Of a stretch of 64,000 bases of DNA, positions 51,694 to 63,233 are shown one piece after another; position 1 is the first letter of the stretch; each line of letters opens with the position of its first letter. Source of the DNA: Aquicella siphonis (GTDB taxonomy: Bacteria > Pseudomonadota > Gammaproteobacteria > DSM-16500). Location of the stretch: the NCBI RefSeq assembly GCF_902459485.1, contig NZ_LR699119.1, positions 1,364,001-1,428,000 on the forward strand, written 5' to 3'. The notes under the pieces were generated by a model. The model ran no database searches, had not been told where the DNA came from, and worked only from the letters and a program-made list of their open reading frames with translations. The position numbers and the translations under genes were made by a program.

Positions 51694-53440
51694 CCTCGCT
51701 TTCCTTGTCATCAGCGCCATTGATATGGTCTTTGAACAAATCGCCCAGCGTTGTTTTGAGACCTGATTCAGATGACTTTTTCTTCTTGCCCGCAGGAGCA
51801 GCCGCGCCGGCAGCCGGCTTGGCGGTCTTGACAGCCTTTTTAACAGGCGTCTTGCCGTCTTTGGCTTTCATTGAAAGCGTGATGGCGTGGATTTTCCTGT
51901 CTGTGCCCATGATCTTGGCTTCGACCGTATCGCCCACATTCAGCTTGGTACGCGCGTCATCCACTTTTTCAGCGGAAATTTCCGATGCGCGCAGCACGCC
52001 GCGAATACCTTCAGCCAGCTCAACGATAGCATGCTTCTGATCAACTTCAACGACTTTGCCTGACACTACCGTGCCTTTTTCATTTTCGATGAGATAGTTG
52101 GCAAGAGGATCTTCCGCCAGCTGTTTCAGGCCCAGCGCAATGCGCTCGCGCTCAACATCAATAGCAAGAATCACTGCTTCCAGTTCATCGCCTTTTTGAT
52201 ATTTACGCAGCGTATCCTGCGCTTCCGTCTCACTCCAGGCGATGTCGGAAAGATAAATCAATCCGTCTATGCCGCCATCCAGTTCAAGGAAGATGCCAAA
52301 ATCCGTGATGGATTTGATCTTGCCTTTGACTTGTTCGCCTTTTTCATGATTTTCAGCAAACGCAGCCCATGGATTAGACGTGCATTGCTTGATGCCCAGG
52401 GAGATGCGGCGGCGTTCAGCATCCACATCCAGCACCATGACTTCGACTTCCTGGCCGAGGTGAATGACCTTGTTGGGATTGACATTCTTGTTGGTCCAAT
52501 CCATTTCAGACACATGAACCAGGCCTTCAATGCCTTCCTCAATTTCGACAAAGCAACCGTAATCTGTAATATTGGTCACACGGCCGCTGATCTTGGAGCC
52601 CACCGGGTAACGCTGGCTGATATCATGCCACGGATCACCGCCCAGCTGCTTGAGGCCTAATGAGACACGAACATTGTCACGATCAATTTTTAATACCTTG
52701 ACCTTGATTTCATCGCCAATATTCAGGATTTCACTGGGGTGTTTGATACGTTTCCAGGACATGTCGGTAATATGAAGCAATCCATCCACACCGCCCAGAT
52801 CAATAAACGCGCCGTAGTCGGTCAGGTTCTTGACTATGCCCTTGACTTCATCGCCTTCATTAATATTTTCAAGAACGGCTGCGCGCTCAACATTGCTTTC
52901 CGCTTCCAGCACAGCGCGGCGGGAAACAACGATATTATTCCGTTTGGGATCGACCTTAATGACTTTGAATTCGAATTCCTTGCCTTCAAACGCTTCCGGA
53001 TCGCGTATGGGCTTGACGTCTACCAGTGAACCTGGCAAAAAGGCGCGGACCTTGTTGATTTCAACAGTGAAGCCGCCCTTGACCCTGCCGACTATCACGC
53101 CGCGTATGGTTTCCTTGGATTCGTAAGCACGTTCCAGATGCGACCAGGATTCCAGGCGTTTTGCACGCTCGCGTGAAAGGCGGGTGCTGCCGAAGCCATC
53201 TTCAAGCACTTCAAGCGCTACTTTAACTTCATCGCCTTCCTTGATTTCGAGCTTGCCGCCCTCATCATAAAACTGGTCTATGGAAATGTATGATTCTGAT
53301 TTTAATCCGGCATCGACAACTACATATTTATCTTCAACACGCACGACAGTGGCGGAAATAATCGCGCCTGGCAGCATCGGGGTATCAGTTAGACTTTGTT
53401 CGAATAATTGCGCAAAAGACTCGCCCATATTTTTGTTCAC
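51686..53440 (-). CDS. rpsA: 30S ribosomal protein S1
   Basis: A 584-residue protein with six S1 RNA-binding domains, colinear with E. coli S1 (for example [27 protein letters not shown] and [30 protein letters not shown]). It binds mRNA on the small ribosomal subunit. A Lys/Ala/Pro-rich linker and an acidic tail form the last about 60 residues, longer than in E. coli. GTG 53440 has GAGGTT upstream; ATG 53428 (MGESFAQLF) aligns with E. coli and is the alternative. The last gene of gyrA-cmk-rpsA. Confidence 0.96.
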   Translation of the reverse strand: MNKNMGESFAQLFEQSLTDTPMLPGAIISATVVRVEDKYVVVDAGLKSESYISIDQFYDEGGKLEIKEGDEVKVALEVLEDGFGSTRLSRERAKRLESWSHLERAYESKETIRGVIVGRVKGGFTVEINKVRAFLPGSLVDVKPIRDPEAFEGKEFEFKVIKVDPKRNNIVVSRRAVLEAESNVERAAVLENINEGDEVKGIVKNLTDYGAFIDLGGVDGLLHITDMSWKRIKHPSEILNIGDEIKVKVLKIDRDNVRVSLGLKQLGGDPWHDISQRYPVGSKISGRVTNITDYGCFVEIEEGIEGLVHVSEMDWTNKNVNPNKVIHLGQEVEVMVLDVDAERRRISLGIKQCTSNPWAAFAENHEKGEQVKGKIKSITDFGIFLELDGGIDGLIYLSDIAWSETEAQDTLRKYQKGDELEAVILAIDVERERIALGLKQLAEDPLANYLIENEKGTVVSGKVVEVDQKHAIVELAEGIRGVLRASEISAEKVDDARTKLNVGDTVEAKIMGTDRKIHAITLSMKAKDGKTPVKKAVKTAKPAAGAAAPAGKKKKSSESGLKTTLGDLFKDHINGADDKESEEK

Positions 53441-53480
53441 TAGAACCTCAACTAAACTACAACGGTTAGAGTTAATAATC

Positions 53481-54221
53481 TTACTCTGCTATCCCGGCCT
53501 CAGCGAATTCAATCATCATCGGGAATGAGATAGCAGGAAAGGCCTTTTTTTGTTTAATCTCTGACAGGATGCGCTCAACCACCTGATCAATAGTCAACCG
53601 GTCCGTATCAATGCGAACCGCATCTTCTGCCGGTTTGAGCGGAGCCACTGTACGTTCCTGATCACGCCTGTCACGCTCGCGCAGCTCTTTTATAAGGTCG
53701 CTAAGGGTAACACTAATCCCCCGTTCCTTCAACTGGTTATAACGCCTCAGGGCCCGCTCCTCCGGGCTTGCGGTGAGGAAAATCTTGAGCTCGGCATCCG
53801 GGAACACCACCGTGCCCATGTCCCTGCCATCCGCAACCAGACCCGGGGCTTCGCGGAAAGCACGCTGCCGGCTGAGCAAGGATGCGCGCACCGCGGGCAG
53901 GGCTGCAATTTGTGAAGCCGCGTTACCAACTTTTTCCGTACGAATAACCTCAGTCACATCTTCACCTTCCAGTATGATCCTGGAAACACGGTTTTCCTGG
54001 GCAATAAATTGCACATCCAGGTGTTCCGCCAGCACTTCCAGTGCTTTCTCATTATCCAGCGCGACACTATGTTTCTGGGCAGCAAGAGCCAGCACTCTGT
54101 ACAAGGCGCCGCTGTCAAGAAACTTCCACCCCAGACGGGTGGCAAGAATCTGGCTGACAGTCCCTTTTCCGGTTCCGCTTGCCCCGTCAATGGTAATCAC
54201 GGGTTCATTTCGAAATATCAT
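53481..54221 (-). CDS. cmk: Cytidylate kinase
   Basis: A 246-residue protein with the CMP kinase P-loop [11 protein letters not shown] (residues 11-21), then [47 protein letters not shown] and [24 protein letters not shown]. It phosphorylates CMP and dCMP. The N-terminal ATG overlaps the gyrA stop (ATGA), so the two are coupled. cmk-rpsA adjacency is conserved in gammaproteobacteria. The C-terminal 15 residues extend beyond the usual end. Confidence 0.95.
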   Translation of the reverse strand: MIFRNEPVITIDGASGTGKGTVSQILATRLGWKFLDSGALYRVLALAAQKHSVALDNEKALEVLAEHLDVQFIAQENRVSRIILEGEDVTEVIRTEKVGNAASQIAALPAVRASLLSRQRAFREAPGLVADGRDMGTVVFPDAELKIFLTASPEERALRRYNQLKERGISVTLSDLIKELRERDRRDQERTVAPLKPAEDAVRIDTDRLTIDQVVERILSEIKQKKAFPAISFPMMIEFAEAGIAE

Positions 54222-56776
54222 TCCTTTTGTTCTCCTTTGATATTCGCAATCCTTTCGAGACTGACCAGTACTTCTCCTTCACCCAGTTGAATCAGACGCA
54301 CCCCCTGGGTGTTACGGCCTATGACGGAAATTTCGGCGGCGGGAACCCGCACCAGGGTACCCTTGTTGCTAATCAGCATGACTTCGTCTTCCTGGTTTAC
54401 CTGGACCGCGCTGACCACCTTGCCGTTACGTTCACTGACTTGTATGGAAATGACACCTTGGCCGCCGCGTCCGCTGACACGGTATTCATCCAGAGCCGTG
54501 CGCTTGCCATAGCCATTTTCTGTCGCCGTCAGTATCTCTCCCTCTCGCGAAACAATAAGAGAAACCACCTTTTGGCCTTCCTGCAGTTTCACGCCCCTGA
54601 CTCCCACCGCCTGGCGGCCCATGCAGCGCACTTTCGACTCGTGGAAGCGCACGACCTTGCCGGCATCGGTAAACAACATGATGTCACGATTGCCGTCCGT
54701 GATATCCGCCTGCACCAGATAATCTCCTTCATTCAGGGCAATGGCGATAATGCCTGATGAACGCGGACGAGAGAAATCCACTAGTGAAACTTTCTTGATG
54801 GATCCCATTGAGGTCGCCATGACGACATAACGGTTTTCAAGGTATTCCCGGACCGGGAGAAAGGCATTGACTTTTTCACCTTCCGCCAAAGGCAGGATGT
54901 TGACGATAGGACGCCCGCGCGAGGCGCGGTTAGCCTGAGGCAGCTGATACACTTTCAGCCAATAGACTTTGCCATGATTGGTAAAACACAAAACCGTATC
55001 GTGAGTACGCGCCGCAATCAAATACTCCATGAAATCTTCTTCTTTCATGGAAGTGGCAGATTTGCCGCGGCCGCCGCGGTGCTGGGCCTGATACACTTCC
55101 AGCAGCTGTGTTTTCACATAACCCTCATGTGACAATGTCACAACGACTTCCTCATCCGGAATGAGGTCTTCTATCAAGACTTCCCCTTCCTCAGTGGCGG
55201 CAATTTCTGTTCTTCTGCCGTCGCCAAATTCCGTTTTCACTGTATCCAGTTCTTCGCGTATCACTTGCATGAGACGCGCGGGGTTCTGAAGGATTTCTGT
55301 CAATTGCCGGATCAACTCCTTCAGTTCTTTATGTTCAGCGATGATCTTGTCCTGCTCTAACCCCGTCAGCCTGTGCAGGCGCATCTCCAGAATAGCCTGT
55401 GCCTGTTCCGGAGACAGACGATAACCCTCATCCGACAAACCATACATTTCCGTTGTGTGGGTAATCGCATCATGCCGTCCGGCCCGGGTTAAAATCTCAA
55501 TGGTATCCGCCGCCTGCCAGGGACGCTCAAGCAGCCGGATCTTGGCTTCGCCAGGGTCTTTTGCCTGCTTGATCAAGGCGATCATGGCATCGATATTCAG
55601 CAAGGCCACCGCGAGACCTTCCAGGATATGCACCCTGTCACGCGCCTTGCGCAAATCAAAAACGGTACGCCGGGTGACCACTTCGCGCCGGTGTTGTACA
55701 AACGCCTCCAATAACTGCTTGATATTCAGTACCCTGGGCTGTCCGTCGGCCAAAGCAACCATGTTAATGCCAAATACGCTCTGCATCTGCGTCTGGACAA
55801 ATAAATTATTCTGGATAACATCCACGTTTTCGCCGCGCTTGAGTTCAATGACCACGCGCATGCCTTGTTTATCCGATTCATCACGCAGGGCGGTGATGCC
55901 TTCAATTTTCTTTTCCTTTACCAGTTCCGCGATGCGTTCAACCAGACGCGCCTTGTTGACCTGGTAAGGCAGTTCTGTGATGACAATACGATCCTTGCCA
56001 GCCTTTTCATCTGTTTCAACATGGGTTTTGGCCCTGACTACCACACGGCCGCGGCCGGTATGATATGCCTCATAGATGCCGTTTTTACCCTGGATGATTG
56101 CGCCGGTGGGAAAATCCGGACCGGGCACATGTTCCATGATTTCGCTGATGCTTATCTCGGGATTATCAATCAGAGCAAGACAGGCATTGATAATTTCCGT
56201 CAGATTATGTGGAGGAATATTGGTCGCCATACCGACGGCAATACCGGACGAACCATTCACCAGCAAATGCGGGATGCGGGTAGGCAACACTGCCGGCATT
56301 AATTCGTTTTCATCATAATTTGGTGTAAAATCAACGGTTTCCTTTTCGATGTCCGCCAGGAGGGCATGCGCGAAGCGAGACATGCGTATTTCGGTGTAGC
56401 GCATGGCCGCAGCCGCATCTCCGTCAATGGATCCGAAATTACCCTGACCGTCTACCAGCAGGTAGCGCATGGAAAAAGGCTGCGCCATACGCACAATGGT
56501 GTCATAAACAGCCGTATCTCCATGCGGATGATACTTACCGATGACATCACCCACGATACGGGCTGACTTTTTATAAGGCTTGTTCCAGTCATTTCCCAGC
56601 TCATGCATGGCAAACAGTACACGCCTGTGCACCGGCTTGAGACCGTCACGGACATCCGGCAAGGCACGTCCCACGATCACACTCATGGCATAATCGAGAT
56701 ATGACTTTTTTAACTCGGTTTCGACACTAACTTTTTGGACTTCTTTGGCGACTGGATTATCCATAGTAGGCTGCAT
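54218..56776 (-). CDS. gyrA: DNA gyrase subunit A
   Basis: An 852-residue protein that breaks and reseals DNA in gyrase. The active-site Tyr127 lies in AAMRYTEIR. In the quinolone-determining region, T88 takes the place of E. coli Ser83 and D92 matches Asp87 ([10 protein letters not shown]); Thr is a normal wild-type residue in some gammaproteobacteria, so resistance should not be inferred. Six beta-pinwheel blades occupy the C-terminal third with GRGGKSAT-type GyrA boxes. The start may be ATG 56776 or ATG 56764 (MDNPVAKEV). The stop overlaps cmk. Confidence 0.97.
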   Translation of the reverse strand: MQPTMDNPVAKEVQKVSVETELKKSYLDYAMSVIVGRALPDVRDGLKPVHRRVLFAMHELGNDWNKPYKKSARIVGDVIGKYHPHGDTAVYDTIVRMAQPFSMRYLLVDGQGNFGSIDGDAAAAMRYTEIRMSRFAHALLADIEKETVDFTPNYDENELMPAVLPTRIPHLLVNGSSGIAVGMATNIPPHNLTEIINACLALIDNPEISISEIMEHVPGPDFPTGAIIQGKNGIYEAYHTGRGRVVVRAKTHVETDEKAGKDRIVITELPYQVNKARLVERIAELVKEKKIEGITALRDESDKQGMRVVIELKRGENVDVIQNNLFVQTQMQSVFGINMVALADGQPRVLNIKQLLEAFVQHRREVVTRRTVFDLRKARDRVHILEGLAVALLNIDAMIALIKQAKDPGEAKIRLLERPWQAADTIEILTRAGRHDAITHTTEMYGLSDEGYRLSPEQAQAILEMRLHRLTGLEQDKIIAEHKELKELIRQLTEILQNPARLMQVIREELDTVKTEFGDGRRTEIAATEEGEVLIEDLIPDEEVVVTLSHEGYVKTQLLEVYQAQHRGGRGKSATSMKEEDFMEYLIAARTHDTVLCFTNHGKVYWLKVYQLPQANRASRGRPIVNILPLAEGEKVNAFLPVREYLENRYVVMATSMGSIKKVSLVDFSRPRSSGIIAIALNEGDYLVQADITDGNRDIMLFTDAGKVVRFHESKVRCMGRQAVGVRGVKLQEGQKVVSLIVSREGEILTATENGYGKRTALDEYRVSGRGGQGVISIQVSERNGKVVSAVQVNQEDEVMLISNKGTLVRVPAAEISVIGRNTQGVRLIQLGEGEVLVSLERIANIKGEQKE

Positions 56777-56844
56777 TTTAGTTGAATTTTAACCGCAGAA
56801 TTATACCATGAAGATTAAGGTCTCGCACGGTATTCAGTGCATTA

Positions 56845-58518
56845 TCATGCGCCTGACGCGTCTCTCAGCGCACGCCGTAAAATTTTTCCCACATTTGTTT
56901 TCGGCAGGTCCTTCACGAACTCGATATATTTGGGAATTTTATAGGGTGTCAAATGCGCCCTGGCATATTTCACAACATCTTCATCTGTTAATTGAGGATC
57001 ATCTTTTACGATGAAAGCCTTGGGAACTTCTCCGGAACTCTCATCCGGGACCGCAACCACCGCAACCTCATGCACGCCTTTCAATCTTGCCAGGACATCT
57101 TCAATCTCATTGGGGTAAACATTAAAGCCGGACACCAGGATCATGTCTTTTTTGCGCTCAAGCAGGCGCAAAAAACCTTGTTCATCGATAGTGGCTATGT
57201 CTCCCGTCAACAGCCAGCCGTCCGGCGTGAAAGCCTTGGCGGTTTCCTCGGGCTTGTTCCAGTAGCCTTTCATGACTTGCGGACCTTTGACCGCGAGTTC
57301 ACCCGCCTGCCCTATGGGCAGTTCACGATATTCGGCATCAAGAATACACACATCCGTGGATGAAACCGGCAATCCGATTGTGCCGTTAAATCCTGTCAGA
57401 TTGGCTGGATTGATAGTGACGCATGGTGATGTTTCCGTCAAACCATAAGCTTCCAGCAGCGGCGCTTTAGTTATCCCCTGCCATTTCTCGGCTACAATTC
57501 GCTGCACTGCCATGCCTCCGCCCAGCGCGAGATGCATACGGCTGAAATCCAGGCTGGCAAAACCAGGATTTTTCATTAATGCGTTGAATAAAGTATTCAC
57601 GCCGGTGATCGCGGTGAATTGGAATTTTGCCAGTTCCTTGATCATGCCAGGTATATCGCGCGGATTGGTGATAAGAATATTCAAACCGCCGATTTTTGCA
57701 AAATAGAGACAGTTCGCGGTTAGCGAAAAGATATGATAAAGCGGCAGGGCAGTCACCACGCTTTCTTTTTCCTTGACCAGCAGCGTGCTAAACCATGCAT
57801 GGGCTTGTTCAATATTAGCAAGCAGGTTCCGGTGTGTCAGAATGGCGCCCTTCGCAATGCCCGTTGTGCCGCCGGTATACTGCAGGAAAGCAATATCCTG
57901 ATTCACCAGGGGAACAGGTTGAAACATGTGCTTCCTGCCTTTTGACAAGGTTTCTTTAAACGCGATGGCGCCCGGGATACTCCAGGAAGGTATTTTTTTA
58001 TAAACATATTTCAGGACAAAATCGACGATGACACCCTTGAGCGGCTTCAGCATATCGCCCATATTTGTGATAATGACATTTTTCAACGCGGGGATTTCCG
58101 GCAATGCCGCCTGGACAGTGGCCGCAAAATTGGCGATGACCACCAGTGTACTCGCACCGGCATCATTCAGCTGGTGGACCAATTCATCCGCGGTATAGAG
58201 CGGATTCACATTCACGACTATCAATCCCGCGCGCAGCGCGCCGTACATGGCAATAGGATATTGCAAGGTGTTTGGAAGCATGATGGCGACGCGCTCGCCT
58301 TTTTTCAATTTCAGTTCCTGCTGCAAATAAGCAGCGAAATCGCGTGTATATTGTTCTATCTGGCTGTACGTTAAGGTTTGACCCAGATTATAAAATGCGG
58401 GATCGTTGCCGTACATTTTGCAACTGGTTTCGAAAAACTCAGGTATGGACTGGTAAACATCCGGATTGATTTCAGCTGGCACGCCTTGAGGATAACTTTT
58501 TAGCCATATTTTTTCCAC
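56845..58518 (-). CDS. fadD: Long-chain acyl-CoA synthetase
   Basis: A 557-residue AMP-forming ligase. GTG 58518 starts VEKIWLKSYPQGVPAEINPD, matching the E. coli FadD N-terminus, with AAGGA upstream; a longer frame would run into tRNA-Pro. The P-loop-like YTGGTTGIAKGA (residues about 213-224), the YGLTETSP motif and the DGWLLTGDIATID/GFL motif are intact, and GKILRR ends the protein. It activates fatty acids for beta-oxidation or phospholipid synthesis. Located between gyrA and tRNA-Pro. Confidence 0.93.
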   Translation of the reverse strand: MEKIWLKSYPQGVPAEINPDVYQSIPEFFETSCKMYGNDPAFYNLGQTLTYSQIEQYTRDFAAYLQQELKLKKGERVAIMLPNTLQYPIAMYGALRAGLIVVNVNPLYTADELVHQLNDAGASTLVVIANFAATVQAALPEIPALKNVIITNMGDMLKPLKGVIVDFVLKYVYKKIPSWSIPGAIAFKETLSKGRKHMFQPVPLVNQDIAFLQYTGGTTGIAKGAILTHRNLLANIEQAHAWFSTLLVKEKESVVTALPLYHIFSLTANCLYFAKIGGLNILITNPRDIPGMIKELAKFQFTAITGVNTLFNALMKNPGFASLDFSRMHLALGGGMAVQRIVAEKWQGITKAPLLEAYGLTETSPCVTINPANLTGFNGTIGLPVSSTDVCILDAEYRELPIGQAGELAVKGPQVMKGYWNKPEETAKAFTPDGWLLTGDIATIDEQGFLRLLERKKDMILVSGFNVYPNEIEDVLARLKGVHEVAVVAVPDESSGEVPKAFIVKDDPQLTDEDVVKYARAHLTPYKIPKYIEFVKDLPKTNVGKILRRALRDASGA

Positions 58519-58628
58519 GCATAATTCCTTGCGATAACTAATCAGACTATGGTCCCATGCACCAACCCTCATTTTCGCGAGGCTATTAGCGTGAATAGCC
58601 TGCGTAAGATGAGGTATAAACATTTTGA

Positions 58629-58702
58629 TCGGGACGGCCGGATTTGAACCGGCGACCACTTGCGCCCCATGCAAGTGCGCTACCAGGCTGCGCCACGCCC
58701 CG
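58629..58702 (-). tRNA. tRNA-Pro (anticodon GGG)
   Basis: A 74-base cloverleaf, no encoded CCA: acceptor CGGGGCG/CGTCCCG, D-arm GCGCAGCCTGGTAGCGC, anticodon stem CTTGC/GCAAG with loop ATGGGGC, T-arm CCGG-TTCGAAT-CCGG, discriminator A. Anticodon GGG reads CCC/CCU. It lies between the MerR gene and fadD. Confidence 0.93.
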
Positions 58703-58851
58703 TTGATAGACGCGATACCATTTCCATTCTCGTCTTGAACCCCTGGCCTTTCTGACAACCGCTTGATGCGTCATATGGGCAACAGGTTTGTTCATGCTCT
58801 TGCGGCTGCGAGAAATTCCGGGCCAGGGTTTGTTTGAGGGCCCGGTAAGGT

Positions 58852-59232
58852 TTAATGGCTCGCTTTCATTTCCGCTTGCAGATTTTGCAAAACACTTTCG
58901 AGTTCTGCAATAACTTTTTTTACCATTGCATTCACTTTTACTGATTGACTTACCGTTTCAGGCGTGTTTGAGAGCTGCAAACGGGCACCTTCAATCGTAA
59001 ATCCATCTTCATATAACAATTTTCTGATCTGGCGAACCAGCAAGATATCCTGATGCTGGTAAAAACGCCTGTTGCCCCTGCGCTTGACAGGTCTTAGCTG
59101 TGGAAACTCCTGCTCCCAGTAACGCAGCACATAGGCCTTGAGTGAACACAAGTGACTCACTTCGCTAATTGTGAAGTATAACTTGTCAGGAATGGCGGGT
59201 AAATCATTCACCGTCTTCTGCTTACGCTTCAC
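58852..59232 (-). CDS. MerR family transcriptional regulator
   Basis: A 126-residue MerR-type protein: [70 protein letters not shown] is the winged-helix domain, followed by a C-terminal helix. A MerR gene next to ihfA is common in gammaproteobacteria. The GTG start overlaps the ihfA stop (GTGA), so it is cotranscribed with it. No cysteine or effector-binding signature; the regulated genes are unknown. Confidence 0.85.
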   Translation of the reverse strand: MKRKQKTVNDLPAIPDKLYFTISEVSHLCSLKAYVLRYWEQEFPQLRPVKRRGNRRFYQHQDILLVRQIRKLLYEDGFTIEGARLQLSNTPETVSQSVKVNAMVKKVIAELESVLQNLQAEMKASH

Positions 59233-59552
59233 TTGCTGTCTCCCGCACCTTCCTTGACTTCCTTGCCTATGAATTTTTCAACTCGCGCCTTGAGTTTTTG
59301 CCCGCAATGAAAGGTCACCACACGCCGCGCGGTTACCGGCACTTCTTCACCGGTTCTTGGGTTACGTCCCGGGCGTTCTTTCTTGTCATGAAGAGTGAAA
59401 TTGCCAAAACCGGATATTTTGACCTGCTGGCCGTTAATGAGGGCATCGCTGATATATTGAAAAAATAATTCAACGATTTCCTTGGCTTCGCGGTTGGTCA
59501 ACCCGATTTCTTCATCCAAGTGCTTTGCAAGATCAGCTTTAGTTAGCGTCAT
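59229..59552 (-). CDS. ihfA: Integration host factor subunit alpha
   Basis: A 107-residue protein of the HU/IHF type: [31 protein letters not shown], then [36 protein letters not shown] and the RNPRTG DNA-intercalating loop. It is longer than HU, and a charged tail GKEVKEG follows. It bends DNA and is directly downstream of pheT, the classic pheST-ihfA arrangement. Its start is 2 bases before the pheT stop region (59554). Confidence 0.96.
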   Translation of the reverse strand: MTLTKADLAKHLDEEIGLTNREAKEIVELFFQYISDALINGQQVKISGFGNFTLHDKKERPGRNPRTGEEVPVTARRVVTFHCGQKLKARVEKFIGKEVKEGAGDSK

Positions 59553-59553
59553 A

Positions 59554-61935
59554 TCATCTCCTTAATTCCGCTCCTAATTTTCCGTTCAACGTTGTGACAA
59601 CACGTTCCACTAGCGCTGTTACTTCATCGTCTACTAAGGTACGCGTTGGATGCTGCAAGATTAAGGCCAACGCAATACTTTTAAGACCAGGTGAGATTCC
59701 TTTCCCTTGATAGACGTCAAATATAAAAACGTCTTTTAACCAATCACCTGCAATCACTTTTATTGTATCCTGAATCTCGCTTGCTGGTATAGCCTGATTT
59801 ACCAGAATGGCCAGGTCACGGCGGATTTCCGGGAATTTGGACACTTCCTGGAACCGGTTCAGGCCGGTCATTTCCAGAAGCCGGATGTCCAGTTCATATA
59901 CAAATACCTTGCCAGGCAGATCCAGGGACTGACTGACAGTGGGGTGTAAAGCTCCTGCCACGCCCCATTGCTGCCCGTCATAGAAGATTCCCGCCGTCTG
60001 GCCCGGGTGCATCCCCGGGTGGTTCACAGGCTTGAATGTCAGCGGTTTATTGGCAGGGAGAGTATGAAACAGGCACTCCAGGTCGCCCTTGAGATCGTAA
60101 AAATCCGCCTCCCGGGCCGGAATACCCCACTGCTCCGGACAGACGTGCCCCATGATGATACCGCCCAGCCTGCTCTGCTGCAGAATGTTCTTGCCGCGTC
60201 TGTTAAAACAGGTTCCGAGCTCAAACAGCCGGACCCTGTTCTGCTGGCGGCTGTGATTATAAAGCAGCGTATTCACCAGCCCCGGAAGCAGGCTGGTACG
60301 CATGACGGTCATATCGGATGTGATAGGGTTCACAAGCTCGCATGGGGTCTCTTCCGGATCCAGAAGTTTTTGCAGCTTGCTGTCTATGAAGCTGTAAGTA
60401 ATGACTTCATGATACCCTCTGTCACTGAGCAGCTGCCTAAGCGGCCGCCAGTCTCTCGCGCCCGTGCTGGTATTTCCCGACTGCAGTTCAGCTGCAAGCG
60501 TATGAGCAGGAATTTTGTCATAACCGTGCAAGCGGGCGATTTCTTCGATCAAGTCTTCAGGAAGTGTGATATCAAAACGGTAAGGCGGAACCAATACGCG
60601 CCATTGAGTATTTTCCCGTTTGTATTTGAACTTGAGTGCTTCGAATATATTTTCCACTTCCTGCCCGGGAATGGCGACGCCCAGGACTTTTTCAATTTTC
60701 TCAACAGGCAGGGTCAAAAGACGTTGATCGGGGAGAGCGCTCTTATTGACAAGCTCAATGACCGGCCCTACTTCGCCGCCCGTTATGTCGATGATTAATT
60801 GCGTCGCCCATTCCATGGCCTGACGCTGTATGGTTGGATCCACGCCACGTTCAAAACGATAAGCAGACTCAGAGGTCAGCCCATAATACTGGCGCTGTCT
60901 TGCGATGACTTGCGGGTCGAAGTAGGCGCTTTCGAGGAAGATATCCGTGGTCAGCAAGTTCACGCCCGAATCCGCGCCGCCCATGACCCCGGCGATGGCC
61001 AGTGGTTTTTCATCATCAGCAATGATCAGGGTTTGGGCATCCAGGTGTTTCTCGCTGCCATCCAGCAAGGTAATGGTTTCCCCTGTACGCGACAGGCGTA
61101 CCCTTATTCCCTGCCTGACCCGGTTCAAATCAAACGCATGCATGGGCTGACCCAACTCAAGCATGACATAATTCGTGGCATCTACCACAGGGCTGATAGC
61201 CCGGATGCCGCTGCGTCGCAGACGCTCTTTCATCCAGACAGGTGTTAACGCATCCGCCTTGATGTTGCGAATGACACGGCCTATGTAAACCGGACATGCT
61301 GACTCGGCTTCCACCGCCACACTGTGAATGATGTTAAAAACCGATTCAACTTCTGGAGTGGGATTATTTTTGAGTAGCGGCACGCGGGTCAATGCGGAAA
61401 TTTCCCGGGCAATGCCTCTCACACTCAGACAGTCACCGCGATTTGGCGTGATTGAGATATCGATAATATGGTCATCCAGCATAAGGTAAGTTTTCAAATC
61501 CGCGCCGATTGGCGCGTCTTCCGGCAGCTCCAGCAAGCCCTGGCTTGTTTCAGACAATCCCAGCTCGCTCGCTGAGCACAGCATGCCCTGAGAAGTAACT
61601 CCCCGAATAACAGCTTGCGAGATCACCGTCCCGTTCGGCAAGACTGCATTTACAGCCGCTACGGGAACCTTGATGCCGGCGCGCACATTTTCGGCACCGC
61701 ATACAATTTCCAGAATCGCAGGCTCGCCGATATTCACTGTGCAAACATGCAGGCGCTCGGCTTCCGGATGTCTTTCAGTGGTTAACACCTGTCCGACAAT
61801 CACTCCGCTGAAATGATTCGCAACCGGAACAATTTCTTCGACTTCCAGGCCCGCCATCGTCAGCGTGCTGCACAATTGTTCATGCGTTAAACCAGGATCC
61901 ACCCATTCACGCAACCAGGATTCACTGCATTTCAT
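59554..61935 (-). CDS. pheT: Phenylalanine--tRNA ligase subunit beta
   Basis: A 793-residue protein starting [16 protein letters not shown] at ATG 61935, aligned with the E. coli N-terminus (an ATG at 61941 adds two residues). The tRNA-binding EMAP-like domain (residues 40-150), B3/B4 editing region, B5 and the C-terminal anticodon-binding domain are present. GAGAG precedes the ATG. Charges tRNA-Phe together with pheS. About 170 bases separate it from the pheS stop, longer than in most relatives. ihfA follows directly. Confidence 0.95.
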   Translation of the reverse strand: MKCSESWLREWVDPGLTHEQLCSTLTMAGLEVEEIVPVANHFSGVIVGQVLTTERHPEAERLHVCTVNIGEPAILEIVCGAENVRAGIKVPVAAVNAVLPNGTVISQAVIRGVTSQGMLCSASELGLSETSQGLLELPEDAPIGADLKTYLMLDDHIIDISITPNRGDCLSVRGIAREISALTRVPLLKNNPTPEVESVFNIIHSVAVEAESACPVYIGRVIRNIKADALTPVWMKERLRRSGIRAISPVVDATNYVMLELGQPMHAFDLNRVRQGIRVRLSRTGETITLLDGSEKHLDAQTLIIADDEKPLAIAGVMGGADSGVNLLTTDIFLESAYFDPQVIARQRQYYGLTSESAYRFERGVDPTIQRQAMEWATQLIIDITGGEVGPVIELVNKSALPDQRLLTLPVEKIEKVLGVAIPGQEVENIFEALKFKYKRENTQWRVLVPPYRFDITLPEDLIEEIARLHGYDKIPAHTLAAELQSGNTSTGARDWRPLRQLLSDRGYHEVITYSFIDSKLQKLLDPEETPCELVNPITSDMTVMRTSLLPGLVNTLLYNHSRQQNRVRLFELGTCFNRRGKNILQQSRLGGIIMGHVCPEQWGIPAREADFYDLKGDLECLFHTLPANKPLTFKPVNHPGMHPGQTAGIFYDGQQWGVAGALHPTVSQSLDLPGKVFVYELDIRLLEMTGLNRFQEVSKFPEIRRDLAILVNQAIPASEIQDTIKVIAGDWLKDVFIFDVYQGKGISPGLKSIALALILQHPTRTLVDDEVTALVERVVTTLNGKLGAELRR

Positions 61936-62108
61936 AGTCATCTCTCTTGTTCAGTCTCTCATATTGCCAGCACCGTTTCTGTCACTTCGTGCGGGGAATG
62001 GCCGCCGCGAAGGTCTTCTGCCCTGGTTAACTCACATTGAAAACCATTAGTTGCGACGCAAGCAGCAGATCGATAACAGTAGTGTTGCCGCCATTCAAGG
62101 TATCACGG
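61936..62108 (-). other. Spacer between pheS and pheT
   Basis: About 170 bases with no plausible gene. Closely related bacteria usually have pheS and pheT nearly adjacent. The stretch holds no clear terminator; a GGATTGC/short hairpin or sRNA cannot be excluded. Confidence 0.35.
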
Positions 62109-63122
62109 TTAAAACTGTTTCAACAGGCGCAAATCATTTTCGAATAATGATCGCAGATCGGTCATGCCATATTTCAGCAGCGTCAATCGATCTATGCCGA
62201 CACCGAATGCAAAACCCCGATATTTTTCACTGTCAATATTCACACCGTTCAACACATTGGGGTGCACCATGCCGCAACCCAGGACTTCCAGCCATCCTGA
62301 ATTCTTGCATATACGACATCCCTTGCCACTGCATCTGATGCATCCTATATCAACCTCGGCGGAAGGTTCGGTAAAAGGGAAATAGGACGGGCGGAAACGG
62401 ATAGGAGCATCGGTCTCAAAAAACTCTTTCAGAAAGTGATTGAGAAGGCCTTTAAGGTCCGCGAATGTTACCCGCTCATCGACCATGAGGCATTCCATCT
62501 GGTGAAACATGGGGGTATGGGTCAAATCAAAATCCCGGCGGTATACTCTGCCCATCGCCACCATTCGCAAGGGCGGCCGCATGGTTTTCATGGCATGAAT
62601 CTGTACTGGCGACATCTGGCTGCGCAATACCAGGCCGTTGCTGAAATAAAAGGTATCCTGCATCGCGCGGGCCGGATGCAGAGGAGGCACATTCAAGGCT
62701 GTGAAATTATAATAGTCTTCCTCGATTTCCGGTCCCTCCATAAATACAAACCCCATCTGGCTGAAGATTCGCCGCAAGGTATCAAATGTTCTGGTGACCG
62801 GATGAATGCTTCCCATTCCTTCTGATCTGCCGGGCAAGGTCACATCAATTGATTCCGATGCGAGTTGCTTTTCGATCAAGGTGGATTGTAACTGCAAAAT
62901 GCGCTGGTCTATCAGCGCCTGAACGGCTTCCTTCGCCGCATTGATTTTCTGGCCGGCTGCTGGCCGTTCTGCGGGCGGCAGCTGACCTAATGTCTTGAGG
63001 TATTCTGTTAACTGGCCTTTCTTGCCGAGATAATAAACACGAAAATGATCAAGCGACTTTAAATCAGCCGCAGATTTGATTTCGGATTCCGCGTGTTTCA
63101 GGATTTCGTCTAAAGCTTGCAT
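62109..63122 (-). CDS. pheS: Phenylalanine--tRNA ligase subunit alpha
   Basis: A 337-residue catalytic subunit starting MQALDEILKHAESEIK at ATG 63122; an upstream Met at 63134 or 63158 is less likely because AAGGGG lies 12 bases before 63122. Class II motifs are visible: HTPMFHQME (motif 2 region), FRPSYFPFTEPSAEVD and GFAFGVGIDRL (motif 3). Between the latter two a CIRCSGKGCRICKNSG insertion gives a four-Cys knuckle absent in E. coli but seen in many bacteria. Pairs with PheT. Upstream hairpins may control expression. Confidence 0.95.
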   Translation of the reverse strand: MQALDEILKHAESEIKSAADLKSLDHFRVYYLGKKGQLTEYLKTLGQLPPAERPAAGQKINAAKEAVQALIDQRILQLQSTLIEKQLASESIDVTLPGRSEGMGSIHPVTRTFDTLRRIFSQMGFVFMEGPEIEEDYYNFTALNVPPLHPARAMQDTFYFSNGLVLRSQMSPVQIHAMKTMRPPLRMVAMGRVYRRDFDLTHTPMFHQMECLMVDERVTFADLKGLLNHFLKEFFETDAPIRFRPSYFPFTEPSAEVDIGCIRCSGKGCRICKNSGWLEVLGCGMVHPNVLNGVNIDSEKYRGFAFGVGIDRLTLLKYGMTDLRSLFENDLRLLKQF

Positions 63123-63139
63123 GCACGGATACATCCCCT

Positions 63140-63172
63140 TCAAAAAAGCATGAAGCACGATGTGGAAAACAT
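63140..63172 (-). CDS. Possible Phe-rich leader peptide
   Basis: A short frame inside the rplT-pheS spacer reads MFSTSCFMLF then TGA; three of ten residues are Phe. In E. coli a Phe-rich leader (PheM) controls pheST by attenuation. Here the frame overlaps the hairpin rather than preceding it, and its ribosome-binding site is weak, so translation is uncertain. Confidence 0.3.
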   Translation of the reverse strand: MFSTSCFMLF

Positions 63173-63178
63173 CGTGCT
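63142..63178 (-). terminator. Attenuator-like hairpin before pheS
   Basis: Minus strand: AGCACGATGT-TTTCC-ACATCGTGCT (perfect 10-base stem), then TCATGC and six T residues. The T tract is six bases away from the stem, so it is a weaker terminator than usual. It lies between rplT and pheS. Confidence 0.55.
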
Positions 63179-63196
63179 GCCATTGTATCTACGGCA

Positions 63197-63216
63197 TAAA
63201 GCGGCGCGCCGCTTTA
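63197..63216. repeat. 20-bp perfect palindrome downstream of rplT
   Basis: TAAAGCGGCG/CGCCGCTTTA is a perfect 20-base palindrome right after the rplT stop. It contains the GGCGCGCC site. It could be a hairpin or protein site; the reason for its presence is not known. Confidence 0.6.
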
Positions 63217-63233
63217 CCTGTTTCAAGCAACCC

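Noticed and set aside
54218-56776. Thr at the GyrA QRDR position read as quinolone resistance
   Set aside because: Thr is the wild-type residue in several gammaproteobacteria; no reference isolate is available here.
58519-58758. N-terminal extension of fadD reaching into tRNA-Pro
   Set aside because: The E. coli alignment begins at GTG 58518 with a good ribosome-binding site; the longer frame would translate across the tRNA gene.
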